Shown here: piece after piece, positions 8,123 to 17,881 of the stretch | Layout of the letters: every line of letters begins with the position of its first letter | Numbering within the stretch: the stretch's first letter is position 1 | DNA from: a virus | IMG/VR virus record: IMGVR_UViG_3300025127_000001 | Span: 1-64,000 of that record | DNA length: 64,000 nucleotides | Reading direction: 5' to 3' (one strand) | Notes under the pieces: generated by a model | Told to the model about the DNA's origin: nothing | What the model saw: the letters and a program-made list of their open reading frames with translations, nothing else | Database searches by the model: none | Program-made: the position numbers and the translations under genes

Positions 8123-9634
8123 ATGGCAAATTTAGTAAGTCCTTTGTTTGGGTCTATTATACCCTCACAAAAACAGGAAGTTCTGCAAAGTAACTATTTA
8201 CAGTTTACTGATAAAGCAGGCGACAATTTCTCTGATTTTGCACAGCAGTATCTACCAGAAATCTACGAACAAGAAGTAGAAAGATATGGAAACAGAACTT
8301 TATCTGGATTCCTAAGAATGGTCGGTGCTGAGATGCCGATGACGAGTGACCAAGTAATCTGGTCTGAACAAAATAGATTACACATTGCATATGAAGGTTG
8401 TACAACAGGTGGTGCTGGTACTAAGACTATTGATATTCCAGTAACTGCTGCAGGTGTTGTACCAGCGGTTGTTAACGTAATTTCAGTTGGACAAACAATC
8501 GTAGCAATGGATGACGTAGGAGCAGAAGTAAAAGGTATTGTTAGTGCAAGTAACACTAACGGTACAATTACAGTTGAGCCTTACGACGCAGTAGATCTTA
8601 ACGCGCTTAACGCGGCTGGAGGTGCTGTAAAAATCTTTGTATATGGTTCTGAATATGGAAAAGGATCTTCAACTCCAAATGCAGTTATTGGTGCAGGTGG
8701 AGCTATCGACGGTGTATTAAGCATCGAGCCTTCTTTTACACAATTCTCTAACTCACCTATCATCATTAGAAGCAAGTACACTGTAAATGGTTCTGATATG
8801 GCACAAATCGGTTGGGTAGAAGTTGCTACTGAAGACGGTACTGGAGGTTTCTTATGGTATTTAAAATCAGAGTCTGAAACAAGATTAAGATTTGAAGATT
8901 ACTTAGAAATGGTATGTGTTGAAGGCCAAAAAGCTAGCGCTGATGTTGGTGCTGGTGTTCCTTCTGCTGCATCTGCTGCAGGTTATAAAGGTACTCAAGG
9001 TTTATTTGATGCTATCCAAGAAAGAGGTAATGTTGAAGTAGCATTTAATACTAATGCACCTATCACTCAGTTAGAAGCTTTTGATTCTATTCTTAGAAAC
9101 TTAGATACTCAGGGAGCTATTGAAGAGAACATGCTTTTCTTAAATAGAGAAACTGCTCTAAGTTTTGATGACATGCTTGCTGGTATTTCAGCTGGTGGTG
9201 CTGGTGGTACTGCTTATGGATTATTTGAAAACTCTGAGCAAATGGCTTTAAACTTAGGTTTTAGCGGTTTCCGAAGAGGTTCTTATGATTTCTATAAAAC
9301 TGACTGGAAATATTTAAATGACGCTTCTACAAGAGGTGCTATTGAAAATTTAGCTGGTACAGGTTATGGCGTAAGCTCGATCGATGGTGTATTAATTCCT
9401 GCTGGAACTTCTACAGTTTATGATCAAATCTTAGGTACAAACATTAGACGACCATTCCTTCACGTACGTTATAGAGCTTCTCAAGGAGATGACAGACGTA
9501 TGAAGTCTTGGTTAACTGGTTCTGCTGGTGGTGCGTTCACATCTGATCTTGATGCAATGGAAGTAAACTTCCTATCAGAAAGATGTTTATGTGTACAAGC
9601 TGCTAACAATTTCGTATTGTTTGACGGAGCTTAA
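8123..9634 (+). CDS. Major capsid protein
   Basis: A 503-residue protein following the scaffold. Codon use is the most biased in the window toward Gly/Ala/Thr-rich, smoothly translated sequence, consistent with high expression. The N-terminal segment is followed by a Gly/Val-rich insertion at about 85-190 that may form a surface domain, then a P-domain-like part and a C-terminal stretch (RMKSWLTGSAGGAFTSDL). A strong hairpin terminator lies directly downstream, as is common after major coat genes. HK97-type fold is inferred from context. Confidence 0.85.
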   Translation: MANLVSPLFGSIIPSQKQEVLQSNYLQFTDKAGDNFSDFAQQYLPEIYEQEVERYGNRTLSGFLRMVGAEMPMTSDQVIWSEQNRLHIAYEGCTTGGAGTKTIDIPVTAAGVVPAVVNVISVGQTIVAMDDVGAEVKGIVSASNTNGTITVEPYDAVDLNALNAAGGAVKIFVYGSEYGKGSSTPNAVIGAGGAIDGVLSIEPSFTQFSNSPIIIRSKYTVNGSDMAQIGWVEVATEDGTGGFLWYLKSESETRLRFEDYLEMVCVEGQKASADVGAGVPSAASAAGYKGTQGLFDAIQERGNVEVAFNTNAPITQLEAFDSILRNLDTQGAIEENMLFLNRETALSFDDMLAGISAGGAGGTAYGLFENSEQMALNLGFSGFRRGSYDFYKTDWKYLNDASTRGAIENLAGTGYGVSSIDGVLIPAGTSTVYDQILGTNIRRPFLHVRYRASQGDDRRMKSWLTGSAGGAFTSDLDAMEVNFLSERCLCVQAANNFVLFDGA

Positions 9635-9642
9635 TATTCATT

Positions 9643-9682
9643 AAAGGTAACGGGCGCTTCGGCGCCCAGAACCTTTATTAAC
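9643..9682 (+). terminator. Rho-independent terminator after major capsid gene
   Basis: A GGGCGC/GCGCCC stem with a TTCG tetraloop (9652-9667) is extended by an outer AAAGGT/ACCTTT pairing (9643-9648 with 9671-9676) and followed by TATTA. It lies nine bases after the capsid stop. It may cap or attenuate transcription so that the capsid mRNA is more abundant than the downstream genes. Confidence 0.85.
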
Positions 9683-9701
9683 TATTTAATTATATTATAT
9701 T

Positions 9702-10478
9702 ATGGGAAAAGTAAAAGAAAAAATATCTACCAAACTAGAGGATAGTTGGGAGATTAAAGACAGATATTATTACACTTTAGGTAATAAACAACCTCTAACA
9801 ATGAGGATACCATCACAGCATAGTAGAAAATATCCTTTACTATGGTTTGATGAAGACAAAGGTATACAAAGAGAATTAAGATACGCTACAAATATGAATT
9901 CTTGTTTTAAAGATGAGCAAGAGGGTGAAGCAACCATGGGTCATATAGTATTTAAAGATGGTAGTCTCTTTGTACCGAAAAGATACCAAGCTTTACAAAA
10001 ACTGTTATCACTGTATCACCCGTTAAAAGGAAAAAGATATGGAGAAACTGATGATGTTGCTGAAGCAAGTGATCAGTTAGATTTTATGCAGTTGGAAATA
10101 GAAGCTTTAAATGCTGCCGCTAATATGGATATTGATATGGCTGAAGCTATATTAAGAACAGAAAAAGGAACGTCAGTTAGCAAGTTAACATCTAAAGAAT
10201 TAAAAAGAGATTTACTTCTTTTTGCTAAAAGAAACCCAGGTTTGTTTTTAGATTTAGTTGAAGATGATAATGTTCCATTAAGAAATTTTGCTATTAAAGC
10301 TGTAGAAGCTAGAATAATTAAATTAGCAGATGATCAAAGAACATTTAAATGGGCTAGTAATGGTGCTAAACTTATGACTGTGCCATTTGATGAACATCCA
10401 TTTTCAGCTATGGCTGCATTTTTCAAGACAGACGAAGGACTAGAAGTTTATAAGTCTATCGAGAAAAAACTAAAATAA
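9702..10478 (+). CDS. Hypothetical virion-associated protein
   Basis: A 258-residue protein flanked by two hairpin terminators, downstream of the major capsid gene. The first 110 residues look beta-rich (YYYTLGNKQPLTMRIPSQ, LRYATNMNSCFKDEQEG); the rest is helical. No catalytic motif is visible. By position it may be a head-completion or decoration factor, but nothing in the sequence proves this. Confidence 0.7.
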   Translation: MGKVKEKISTKLEDSWEIKDRYYYTLGNKQPLTMRIPSQHSRKYPLLWFDEDKGIQRELRYATNMNSCFKDEQEGEATMGHIVFKDGSLFVPKRYQALQKLLSLYHPLKGKRYGETDDVAEASDQLDFMQLEIEALNAAANMDIDMAEAILRTEKGTSVSKLTSKELKRDLLLFAKRNPGLFLDLVEDDNVPLRNFAIKAVEARIIKLADDQRTFKWASNGAKLMTVPFDEHPFSAMAAFFKTDEGLEVYKSIEKKLK

Positions 10479-10491
10479 CATGTAATTATTG

Positions 10492-10526
10492 ATATAAGGC
10501 TCGTTCACTCGGGCCTTATATTAAAA
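10492..10526 (+). terminator. Hairpin terminator
   Basis: ATATAAGGCTCG (10492-10503) pairs with CGGGCCTTATAT (10510-10521), with one G-T wobble and a six-base loop, and is followed by TAAAATAAA. It ends the short unit that starts after the capsid gene terminator. Confidence 0.8.
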
Positions 10527-10537
10527 TAAAAATAAAT

Positions 10538-11323
10538 ATGGCAATAAATGTAAACACAGTATATCAAACTGTGTTGTCTATATTAAACAAAGAGCAAAGA
10601 GGTTTACTTACACCTGAAGAGTTTAACAATATAGGAACACAAGTACAGCTAGAAATATACGACTCTTATTTTCCTGATGGTGATCAAGCTAATAGAAAAA
10701 ACCAAGCTAATCAACAAAATGATACAGAGTGGTTTAATTCATTTGATAACATAGAGTATAAGATAGAACCTTTTATTGTTAATGAATCATGGGTACCTGT
10801 AACACTCCCAGGTTCAACAGCGTGGTCACTACCTACAACTAATTTAGGTGGTAGAGCAGTAAGACACGTTGGTAACGTTTCAGTTAACTATAACAACATT
10901 AACTCACCATACGTGCAAGATTCTAGGTGTGACAAAATAAGTTATAAAGATTATCAATATATAACTAAATCTCCACTAACACAACCTGATCAACACAATC
11001 CCGTTTATTATTTTTCGTCTACACAGAACAACATAGATAATAACTTAGTTAATCCTGTTGTAAATATATTTCCATACCCGTCTACTGTACAGGCCGAAGT
11101 TTTATTAGGCCCTAAAAATGTATTATGGAATTATACAATTGGAACATTAGGTCAGTATGAATATGCTGCTAATGGTAGTATTGATTTTGACTTAAGTACT
11201 TCTGAACAAAACGAAGTAATACTTAGAATATTAGCATATGCTGGTATTGTAATAAAAGATCCTCAAATTATTCAAGCTGCTTCACAACAAATAGCTGCTG
11301 AAACAGCAAATGAAAAAGCATAA
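10538..11323 (+). CDS. Conserved structural protein, putative connector component
   Basis: A 261-residue protein starting with a helical element (VYQTVLSILNKEQRGLLTPEEF) and followed by beta-rich sequence. I recall this N-terminal 'NKEQ-G-LTPEEFN' pattern from structural proteins of marine phages next to tail adaptor genes. It ends two bases before the next gene and probably belongs to the head-to-tail joining complex. The exact role is not visible. Confidence 0.65.
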   Translation: MAINVNTVYQTVLSILNKEQRGLLTPEEFNNIGTQVQLEIYDSYFPDGDQANRKNQANQQNDTEWFNSFDNIEYKIEPFIVNESWVPVTLPGSTAWSLPTTNLGGRAVRHVGNVSVNYNNINSPYVQDSRCDKISYKDYQYITKSPLTQPDQHNPVYYFSSTQNNIDNNLVNPVVNIFPYPSTVQAEVLLGPKNVLWNYTIGTLGQYEYAANGSIDFDLSTSEQNEVILRILAYAGIVIKDPQIIQAASQQIAAETANEKA

Positions 11324-11325
11324 TT

Positions 11326-12552
11326 ATGGCATTAACAGAAAACAACAGACAATATTACGAGGGTGCTCAAACCTTTAGAGGTGACGGAGTTAACACATCT
11401 TTTACAGCCACTTTTGATACTGGTTTAGTATATTATAGCTTAGATCCTACTAACAATAATTATGCGTTAAACAACTTTAAGGTTTATGTAAGTCCTAGTG
11501 GTTTAAGTGGTACTTATGTAGAACAAACTAATGTAGAAATTGCTAGCGTAATAAATAATGTTATTGAATTTGCAGCTGCTCCAGCTGATGGTAATTATGT
11601 TGTAATACAACTTAAAACTTTAGATGGTGGTAAATACGGTAACAATGTTAGTGACAAAGCGTATGGTAATACTGTAGAAAATAATTATGGTGAATATCAA
11701 TACATAAGTCTACAAGATGCAATACAAAACTTTATGGTTGGTTATGTAGGCGATGGTAAGTTAATACAAAAAGTAAAAAAATCTGATGTAATATTTTTTG
11801 CTAAACGAGCTTTACAAGAGTTTAGCTATGATACATTAAGAAGTATAAAATCAATGGAGCTAACTGTTCCAAATAGTGCTAGTATAATTTTACCTCAAGA
11901 TTACGTAAACTATGTCAATGTAGCATGGTATGATAATGCTGGTATAAAACACCCTATATTCCCTGTAAATAATTTAACTATAAACCCTTACGAGTTACCA
12001 TTACAAGATAATGCTGGTGTACCAATTCAAGATATTTACAATGTTAATATACAAGGTACATCTATAGTGGAAGATAGATGGAGAACTAAAACCTCTGATT
12101 TTAACTTTAAAGATTTTATAGATAATACTTGGTTAGGTTACGCATTGTATTATGGAGACTGGGGATTTGGTTTATATTCTGGCTGGGGTGAATTATATGG
12201 CTTAGAGCCACAATATGCCAACATGAATGGTTACTTTAGTTTAAATGATAGAGAAGGTAAGATGTCTTTTTCATCTGACTTAGTAAATCAAATAATTGTT
12301 TTAGAATATATATCTGATGGTTTAGCAGACAGTATGGATACTAAGATACCTAAGCTAGCAGAAGATGCTTTATATGCTGCTATATCACACTCTATAATAG
12401 CTTCAAGAATAAACCAACCAGAATATATAGTTGCTAGACTTAAAAAAGAAAGATACGCTAAACTAAGAAACGCTAAAATAAGACTTTCAAATATAAAACT
12501 TGAAGAAATTGTTCAGGTTATGAGAGGTAAATCTAAATGGATTAAACACTAA
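11326..12552 (+). CDS. Head-tail adaptor / tail tube-like structural protein
   Basis: A 408-residue protein. Residues 1-115 form a beta-rich, Gly/Asn/Thr-rich domain. From about 125 a pattern (ISLQDAIQNFMVGYVGDG, then VIFFAKRALQEFSYDTLR) matches what I recall for gp4/gp11-like head-tail adaptors, in which a helix bundle follows a short beta part. The C-terminus is basic and helical (LKKERYAKLRNAKIRLSNIK). It probably forms the ring between portal and nozzle. The precise homologue is uncertain. Confidence 0.65.
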   Translation: MALTENNRQYYEGAQTFRGDGVNTSFTATFDTGLVYYSLDPTNNNYALNNFKVYVSPSGLSGTYVEQTNVEIASVINNVIEFAAAPADGNYVVIQLKTLDGGKYGNNVSDKAYGNTVENNYGEYQYISLQDAIQNFMVGYVGDGKLIQKVKKSDVIFFAKRALQEFSYDTLRSIKSMELTVPNSASIILPQDYVNYVNVAWYDNAGIKHPIFPVNNLTINPYELPLQDNAGVPIQDIYNVNIQGTSIVEDRWRTKTSDFNFKDFIDNTWLGYALYYGDWGFGLYSGWGELYGLEPQYANMNGYFSLNDREGKMSFSSDLVNQIIVLEYISDGLADSMDTKIPKLAEDALYAAISHSIIASRINQPEYIVARLKKERYAKLRNAKIRLSNIKLEEIVQVMRGKSKWIKH

Positions 12553-12558
12553 AATTAA

Positions 12559-15500
12559 ATGGCTGAGGTTAAAAATGCTTTTATAAAGTCTAAAATGAAT
12601 AAAGACCTAGACGCAAGGTTGTTGCCGTCTGGAGAATATAGAGACGCTCAGAACGTAGCCATTAGTAGATCAGAAGGGCCAAATGTAGGAGCACTTGAAA
12701 CTATTTTAGGAAACGAAGTTGCAACACAATTGCAACGAGATATAGAGATAACCATGTCAACCATAATAGATAATGGTGATGGTACTCTTGTTATTGACGC
12801 GCCCGTGCAAAGTTCTCCTAATTACGAGTTATATAATATATTTCCTAATATGCTTATTACTGATGGAAATGTAATTGGTACTATAACAGGTGTTGTTCAA
12901 ACTGTTTCTTTGGATGTTAGGTTTAACTCAGCGGCTGATGCTGCAATTTTTGAAGCTAGCAATAGCGCTACTATAAACTGGGCTAATGGCGATGAAAATG
13001 CTCCAATTGTAAAACCTTTAAAAATAATAGGTACAAACCAAGACTTAACAAACGAAATTGTTTACATATTCGCAACAGATTATGTTGATACTTCTAACAA
13101 CGGTTTATTGTTTCCTTCTGTAAAAGAAAATGCTTTACAGCCTTTTAGTACAGAAAAAGTTGGTACAGGTTTTATATATAGATATGATTTAAAAACCCCT
13201 ACAGTTAGACCAGATATTTTAGTATATGGTTCTTGGTTAAATTTTGCTCAAAACTTTCCAATATTAAATTCTAATTTATTAGAAAATTTATTATTTTGGA
13301 CAGACAATAGAAATCAACCTAGAGTTATAAATGTAGATACTGCTTTTAGTAATAGTAATGCTACGGCAGGTACTAACAATTGGCAAAATCCTTATTATAG
13401 AAATGAAGATCATGTTAGTGTTGCTAAATTTGCACCGTATCAACCAATAGAATTATGGAAAAGATTTGATCAAGCTGATGCTGGCTATAATTTTTCAGGA
13501 GCATCTACGCAAACTACAATGAGAGATGTTGTAAGTTTATATGCTGTTAATGGAGGTACTAGTGAAGTCACAGCTGATTATGCTGCTGGTGTTGGTACTA
13601 TAAATATAAACACTGCTAGTGTTAATGGTTTTTATGAAGGTTTATCAAATGATACACTGGTAGATATGACTGTTTGGTATTTTAAACAAGATCCAAACAA
13701 CCCAGCGGTTCCACCAGTGTTAACAGACACAGGTTGCACGGTTCAACAATTTCAACCTAACACAGGTGATGTAATATTAAACGGCACATTAGCAGATCAG
13801 ATGTATGCTGGTAATCAAGTTATCTTTAATATAAATCCTTTTTATATTGATAATTACCCAGGTGATCCTAATTTTTTAGAAGATAAATTTGTTAGATTTA
13901 GTTATAGGTTTAAATATGATGATGGTGAATACTCTATCTTTGCACCATTTACACAGATTGCTTTTATGTCAAAGCAAAATGGTTTTTTTATAGGAACTGA
14001 AGATGAAAACTTCAAAGATGAAGATGATGCGTATAGAAGTTCTGTAGTTGAATTTATGGAAAACCAAGTAACAAATATCTTGCTTAGGATACCGATGCCT
14101 AATACAATTACTAGTATAGCATCTTCACCCACGTACATGAGGTGTAATACACTGCAAACAAGTCTTAAGGTAAAAGAAATAGATATACTTTTTAGAGAGG
14201 CTGGCACGCTACCTGTTAAAGTTTTAGAAACAATTAAAATAGAGGAAATAGCTAGTGAAGGTGGTAATGATACTTATTATGAATATAACTACCAGTCTAG
14301 AAAACCTTTCAAAACATTACCTGAAAGTGAACTCATAAGGGTGTTTGATAAAATACCGGTTAGAGCAAAGTCTCAAGAGATAATAAGCAACAGAGTTGTT
14401 TATGGTAACTACGTAGACAAACTAACTCCACCTGCTGATATTAACTACAACGTTGGTATATCAGATAAGTTTCCTTTAACAACAGCTGGTTTAGTTGATG
14501 GTCAATACTCTTCTATAGTAGAATATCCTCAACACAGTGTTAAACACAATAGGAGTTATCAAGTTGGTATTATATTATCTGATAGATACGGTAGACAATC
14601 AAGTGTTATATTATCTTCTAACAAAAACGAAGTATTACAAAATAGTATTAATTTTGGTGGATCAACATTATACGCTGCATATAGAAGTAAGTTGAGTATT
14701 GAAAATGAATCATCTACGTTAGACTGGCCAGGTGATTCTCTTAAAATTGTTTTTAATGAAGAGATACTTAGTAGCTTTCTTCCTATAGGTGAAAATGGTC
14801 CGTCAGATCAATTTAACGGTGAACCAGGAATATTTAGTTATGATGAATCAATTTCAGCTGGTGTTGCTGGCTCTGCAGGTTTTGTACCGGGTGGTTGGCA
14901 TTCTTACAAAGTTGTTGTAAAACAAAACGAACAAGAGTATTATAACGTTTATTTACCTGGTATTATAAATGGTTATCCAGCTAACTCTGATAGTTTTGGT
15001 ATAGAAATAGGGGAAACAGCTTTTAGTACTTTACTAGCAGACAATATAAATAAAATACCTAGAGATTTATCAGAAGTAGGACCTGATCAAAGACAGTTTA
15101 GAAGTTCAGTTAGACTATTTGGTAGAGTAGAAAACGGTGGTGAAAACTTAAGCTTTTCATTACCACCTTTTAACACTCAATATTATCCTGGTAGAGCATC
15201 ACATAGTGTAGATGCTATTGGTGTATCAACTGAAATAAACCCACCTCAAGACTCAACGAATCCAACATCTTTAAGTATATACCAAGGTAGCACAAGACCT
15301 TATATGATGAGATTGTCTACAAACAAAAGCATCGGAGAAGAAGATGTTAATCCTGCTGGTCCTGGTAATGTAGACTTTCCACATTTAGCTGTATATGAAA
15401 CTAACCCTGTTATATCAAATATTGATATATACTGGGAAACTAGTACTACAGGTTATTTACCTGAGTTAAATTATTTAATACAAACAACTGTTGGTGCGCC

Positions 15501-17880
15501 GACTGGTATAACAAACCCAAACCCTTCATGGAGAGAAAATCAAAGAGACGGTGGTGGTACGCAAACAGGTGCAGTTGATTCTAAATTTTTAACTGATAGC
15601 TTTAGAGCTATAGACGATGCTAACCAGATAACGGGTTATTTTAGATATGTTTCTGGTACATTTAGAGCATTAAGTGGTGGTAGTAATCAAGTAGATTATG
15701 GTGATGCTAGCGCTAATCCTTGGTTTGAAATTATTGAAAATGGTGATTCTACTCAAGGTACTTATGACATAAGAATAGCTTTAACAACAACAGGGCAAGA
15801 TAGTGTTTGTTATGATAATGGTTCTAGTGTAACAGATCAATTCACTTTTGAATTTGGTTTAGAATTATACGATCCAAATACGTCTACTTTTAATGGTTCT
15901 GTTACTACTCGTAACATACTTATATCTTTAGAAAATATAGCACCTACAATAACTAACTGTAGTAACCCTAGTGCTTTTTTACCACCATTAAGTTATCCTG
16001 TTACCGTTAAAGATTTAGATGGTATAAATGGTTGTTATGCCACTGCTTTAGATCAAACTGATTTAGTGTGGTTGTTTGATGTTCCAAATCAAAACCCGTC
16101 TAATACTATAACAATGATTGATGGCTCGATATTTAATATATCAACAGCTGGAACTATAACATTAGAAAATAGTGGTATTTCTCCTGCTGGTAGTTACGTA
16201 TTAAATGTAATACTAGCAGACGCAAATCAAGGCACCGGTTTTGATACTGATACTTGTACAGTTGTAGCTACATGGGGAAAAGATCCTGCTTGTGTAGGTT
16301 TTTATTTTAATAACCCAGTAGTAGGCGGTGGACCATGGTCTCAAAGTTTTGGTGGTTCTGGTTTTTATGGAGGTAGTACAAATGTTTATATGGTAGAAGA
16401 TCCTGCTACGGATTCAGATATACCATTAATAATACAACCATGTATGTTTCAGTCAGCACCTCAAGGTGGAAATTGTTTTGCACCAACGAGCTTTTTTAGC
16501 GGTGGTGGTTATGATCCAGCAACTGATGTTGGACCAGCTTTAAGCACTGTTAACACTAGCGGTAGTGGTAGTGGTACAGGTATAACGGTAACCATACAAG
16601 ATGCTGCGGGTGGGCAAGTACAAAGGGTTATATATAACCCCGGAACAGGTTCTAATTATAATGAAGGTGATGTAATACAAATAAACAGATCAACAGGTAA
16701 CTTACCAACAACACCATCTACATTTGAATATAGACCAGGTGGTTCTGTACCTTATACTGGTTGCTCTGGATTAACCCCTGTTGGTGGTGCTCCTACTCAA
16801 TATTCTGATTGTAGTCTTTCTCAACAAGTTTTTACAGTTGTTAAGAACGAAGGCTATAGTGATGCTTCGCCTTGTAAATGTGAAGGTGAAGATTACACTA
16901 TATTAAATCCTAATGCTGGATTTTATTTCTGGTATGGTATGGCTAGTTTTCAGTCTTATGATGCAAATGGTTCTTACAACGGTATACAATATCAATATGT
17001 AGGATCTACAGGTACAAAGGGAGGTACAATGTATTATAGAGATCCAAATGGATATAGCGGAACTGTTGTAGCCAACTGGCAAATAGCTACAGACATAGAT
17101 GGTGTATTAGCTCAATATAGAGGTTATTACCAGTCAGATACTGTTGCAACAACACCTAGTAGCGCGCCGTATGGTGGTGGCTTAATTAACAACCAAGGTG
17201 GTAGTTTTGCTGATTTTGAATTTGTTACTAATGCTAATTTTACGTTTCAGAATAGTCAAGTTTATGGTGGTAGATATTTTGCTTTCAATGTGCCTGGTGA
17301 ATATAAGTTTATAAGTGAACGTTTAGATTCTACTAGATCTTTTGATTTTACTAGCAATTGTGCCGGTGGAGCTGGTTGTACAGCATCAGTGCCAGCATGT
17401 TGTCAAGGAACTAATGGTTCAGGTTTAGATTTAACTATGCCAGAAGTAATGGAAACAGATTTTGTAATGGGTGACGCTTATTATGATTCAAATGTTTGTC
17501 TTGCTCCAGCAGGTCAAGAATCTTTATATTCACCTATTTTTTCTACTAAATACTATGTGGCTAACGCATCACAAACTTCTGGTGGAAGTTCACCTACTGG
17601 TAATGGTCAATATACTTTATGGGCACAAGGTTATTTAACTAAATATGTGCAGGAATTTTTTACTGATAAAGAGTTAACTAACAAATGGACTCCGCCTTCA
17701 GGAGCTGCGTACTTTGCTTGGAAATATGGAGGTGAAGTTTTCCAAAACGGAACAGTACAAACAAGAAATGACTCTGCTCCAAATGAATATGGTAATCAAT
17801 GGTATCATGCTCAGTTCAGTGGACAAGGTGACAAACAAGGTGCTGCAATTAGTTTAAACTTAAGTAATACAACAGCATAA
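12559..17880 (+). CDS. Giant tail nozzle / stabilisation-like protein
   Basis: A 1773-residue beta-rich protein. Its N-terminus (KMNKDLDARLLPSGEYRDAQ, with NVAISRSEG after it) follows the pattern of P22 gp10 / T7 gp12-like nozzle and stabilisation proteins, where 'DARL-GEYRDAQN' opens a beta-propeller. The second half (about 1120-1770) is Gly/Ser/Thr/Cys-rich and repetitive, and looks like added adhesin-type or Ig-like domains. It is much larger than classical nozzle proteins, so it is likely a fusion of nozzle and receptor-contact modules. Confidence 0.7.
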   Translation: MAEVKNAFIKSKMNKDLDARLLPSGEYRDAQNVAISRSEGPNVGALETILGNEVATQLQRDIEITMSTIIDNGDGTLVIDAPVQSSPNYELYNIFPNMLITDGNVIGTITGVVQTVSLDVRFNSAADAAIFEASNSATINWANGDENAPIVKPLKIIGTNQDLTNEIVYIFATDYVDTSNNGLLFPSVKENALQPFSTEKVGTGFIYRYDLKTPTVRPDILVYGSWLNFAQNFPILNSNLLENLLFWTDNRNQPRVINVDTAFSNSNATAGTNNWQNPYYRNEDHVSVAKFAPYQPIELWKRFDQADAGYNFSGASTQTTMRDVVSLYAVNGGTSEVTADYAAGVGTININTASVNGFYEGLSNDTLVDMTVWYFKQDPNNPAVPPVLTDTGCTVQQFQPNTGDVILNGTLADQMYAGNQVIFNINPFYIDNYPGDPNFLEDKFVRFSYRFKYDDGEYSIFAPFTQIAFMSKQNGFFIGTEDENFKDEDDAYRSSVVEFMENQVTNILLRIPMPNTITSIASSPTYMRCNTLQTSLKVKEIDILFREAGTLPVKVLETIKIEEIASEGGNDTYYEYNYQSRKPFKTLPESELIRVFDKIPVRAKSQEIISNRVVYGNYVDKLTPPADINYNVGISDKFPLTTAGLVDGQYSSIVEYPQHSVKHNRSYQVGIILSDRYGRQSSVILSSNKNEVLQNSINFGGSTLYAAYRSKLSIENESSTLDWPGDSLKIVFNEEILSSFLPIGENGPSDQFNGEPGIFSYDESISAGVAGSAGFVPGGWHSYKVVVKQNEQEYYNVYLPGIINGYPANSDSFGIEIGETAFSTLLADNINKIPRDLSEVGPDQRQFRSSVRLFGRVENGGENLSFSLPPFNTQYYPGRASHSVDAIGVSTEINPPQDSTNPTSLSIYQGSTRPYMMRLSTNKSIGEEDVNPAGPGNVDFPHLAVYETNPVISNIDIYWETSTTGYLPELNYLIQTTVGAPTGITNPNPSWRENQRDGGGTQTGAVDSKFLTDSFRAIDDANQITGYFRYVSGTFRALSGGSNQVDYGDASANPWFEIIENGDSTQGTYDIRIALTTTGQDSVCYDNGSSVTDQFTFEFGLELYDPNTSTFNGSVTTRNILISLENIAPTITNCSNPSAFLPPLSYPVTVKDLDGINGCYATALDQTDLVWLFDVPNQNPSNTITMIDGSIFNISTAGTITLENSGISPAGSYVLNVILADANQGTGFDTDTCTVVATWGKDPACVGFYFNNPVVGGGPWSQSFGGSGFYGGSTNVYMVEDPATDSDIPLIIQPCMFQSAPQGGNCFAPTSFFSGGGYDPATDVGPALSTVNTSGSGSGTGITVTIQDAAGGQVQRVIYNPGTGSNYNEGDVIQINRSTGNLPTTPSTFEYRPGGSVPYTGCSGLTPVGGAPTQYSDCSLSQQVFTVVKNEGYSDASPCKCEGEDYTILNPNAGFYFWYGMASFQSYDANGSYNGIQYQYVGSTGTKGGTMYYRDPNGYSGTVVANWQIATDIDGVLAQYRGYYQSDTVATTPSSAPYGGGLINNQGGSFADFEFVTNANFTFQNSQVYGGRYFAFNVPGEYKFISERLDSTRSFDFTSNCAGGAGCTASVPACCQGTNGSGLDLTMPEVMETDFVMGDAYYDSNVCLAPAGQESLYSPIFSTKYYVANASQTSGGSSPTGNGQYTLWAQGYLTKYVQEFFTDKELTNKWTPPSGAAYFAWKYGGEVFQNGTVQTRNDSAPNEYGNQWYHAQFSGQGDKQGAAISLNLSNTTA

Positions 17881-17881
17881 T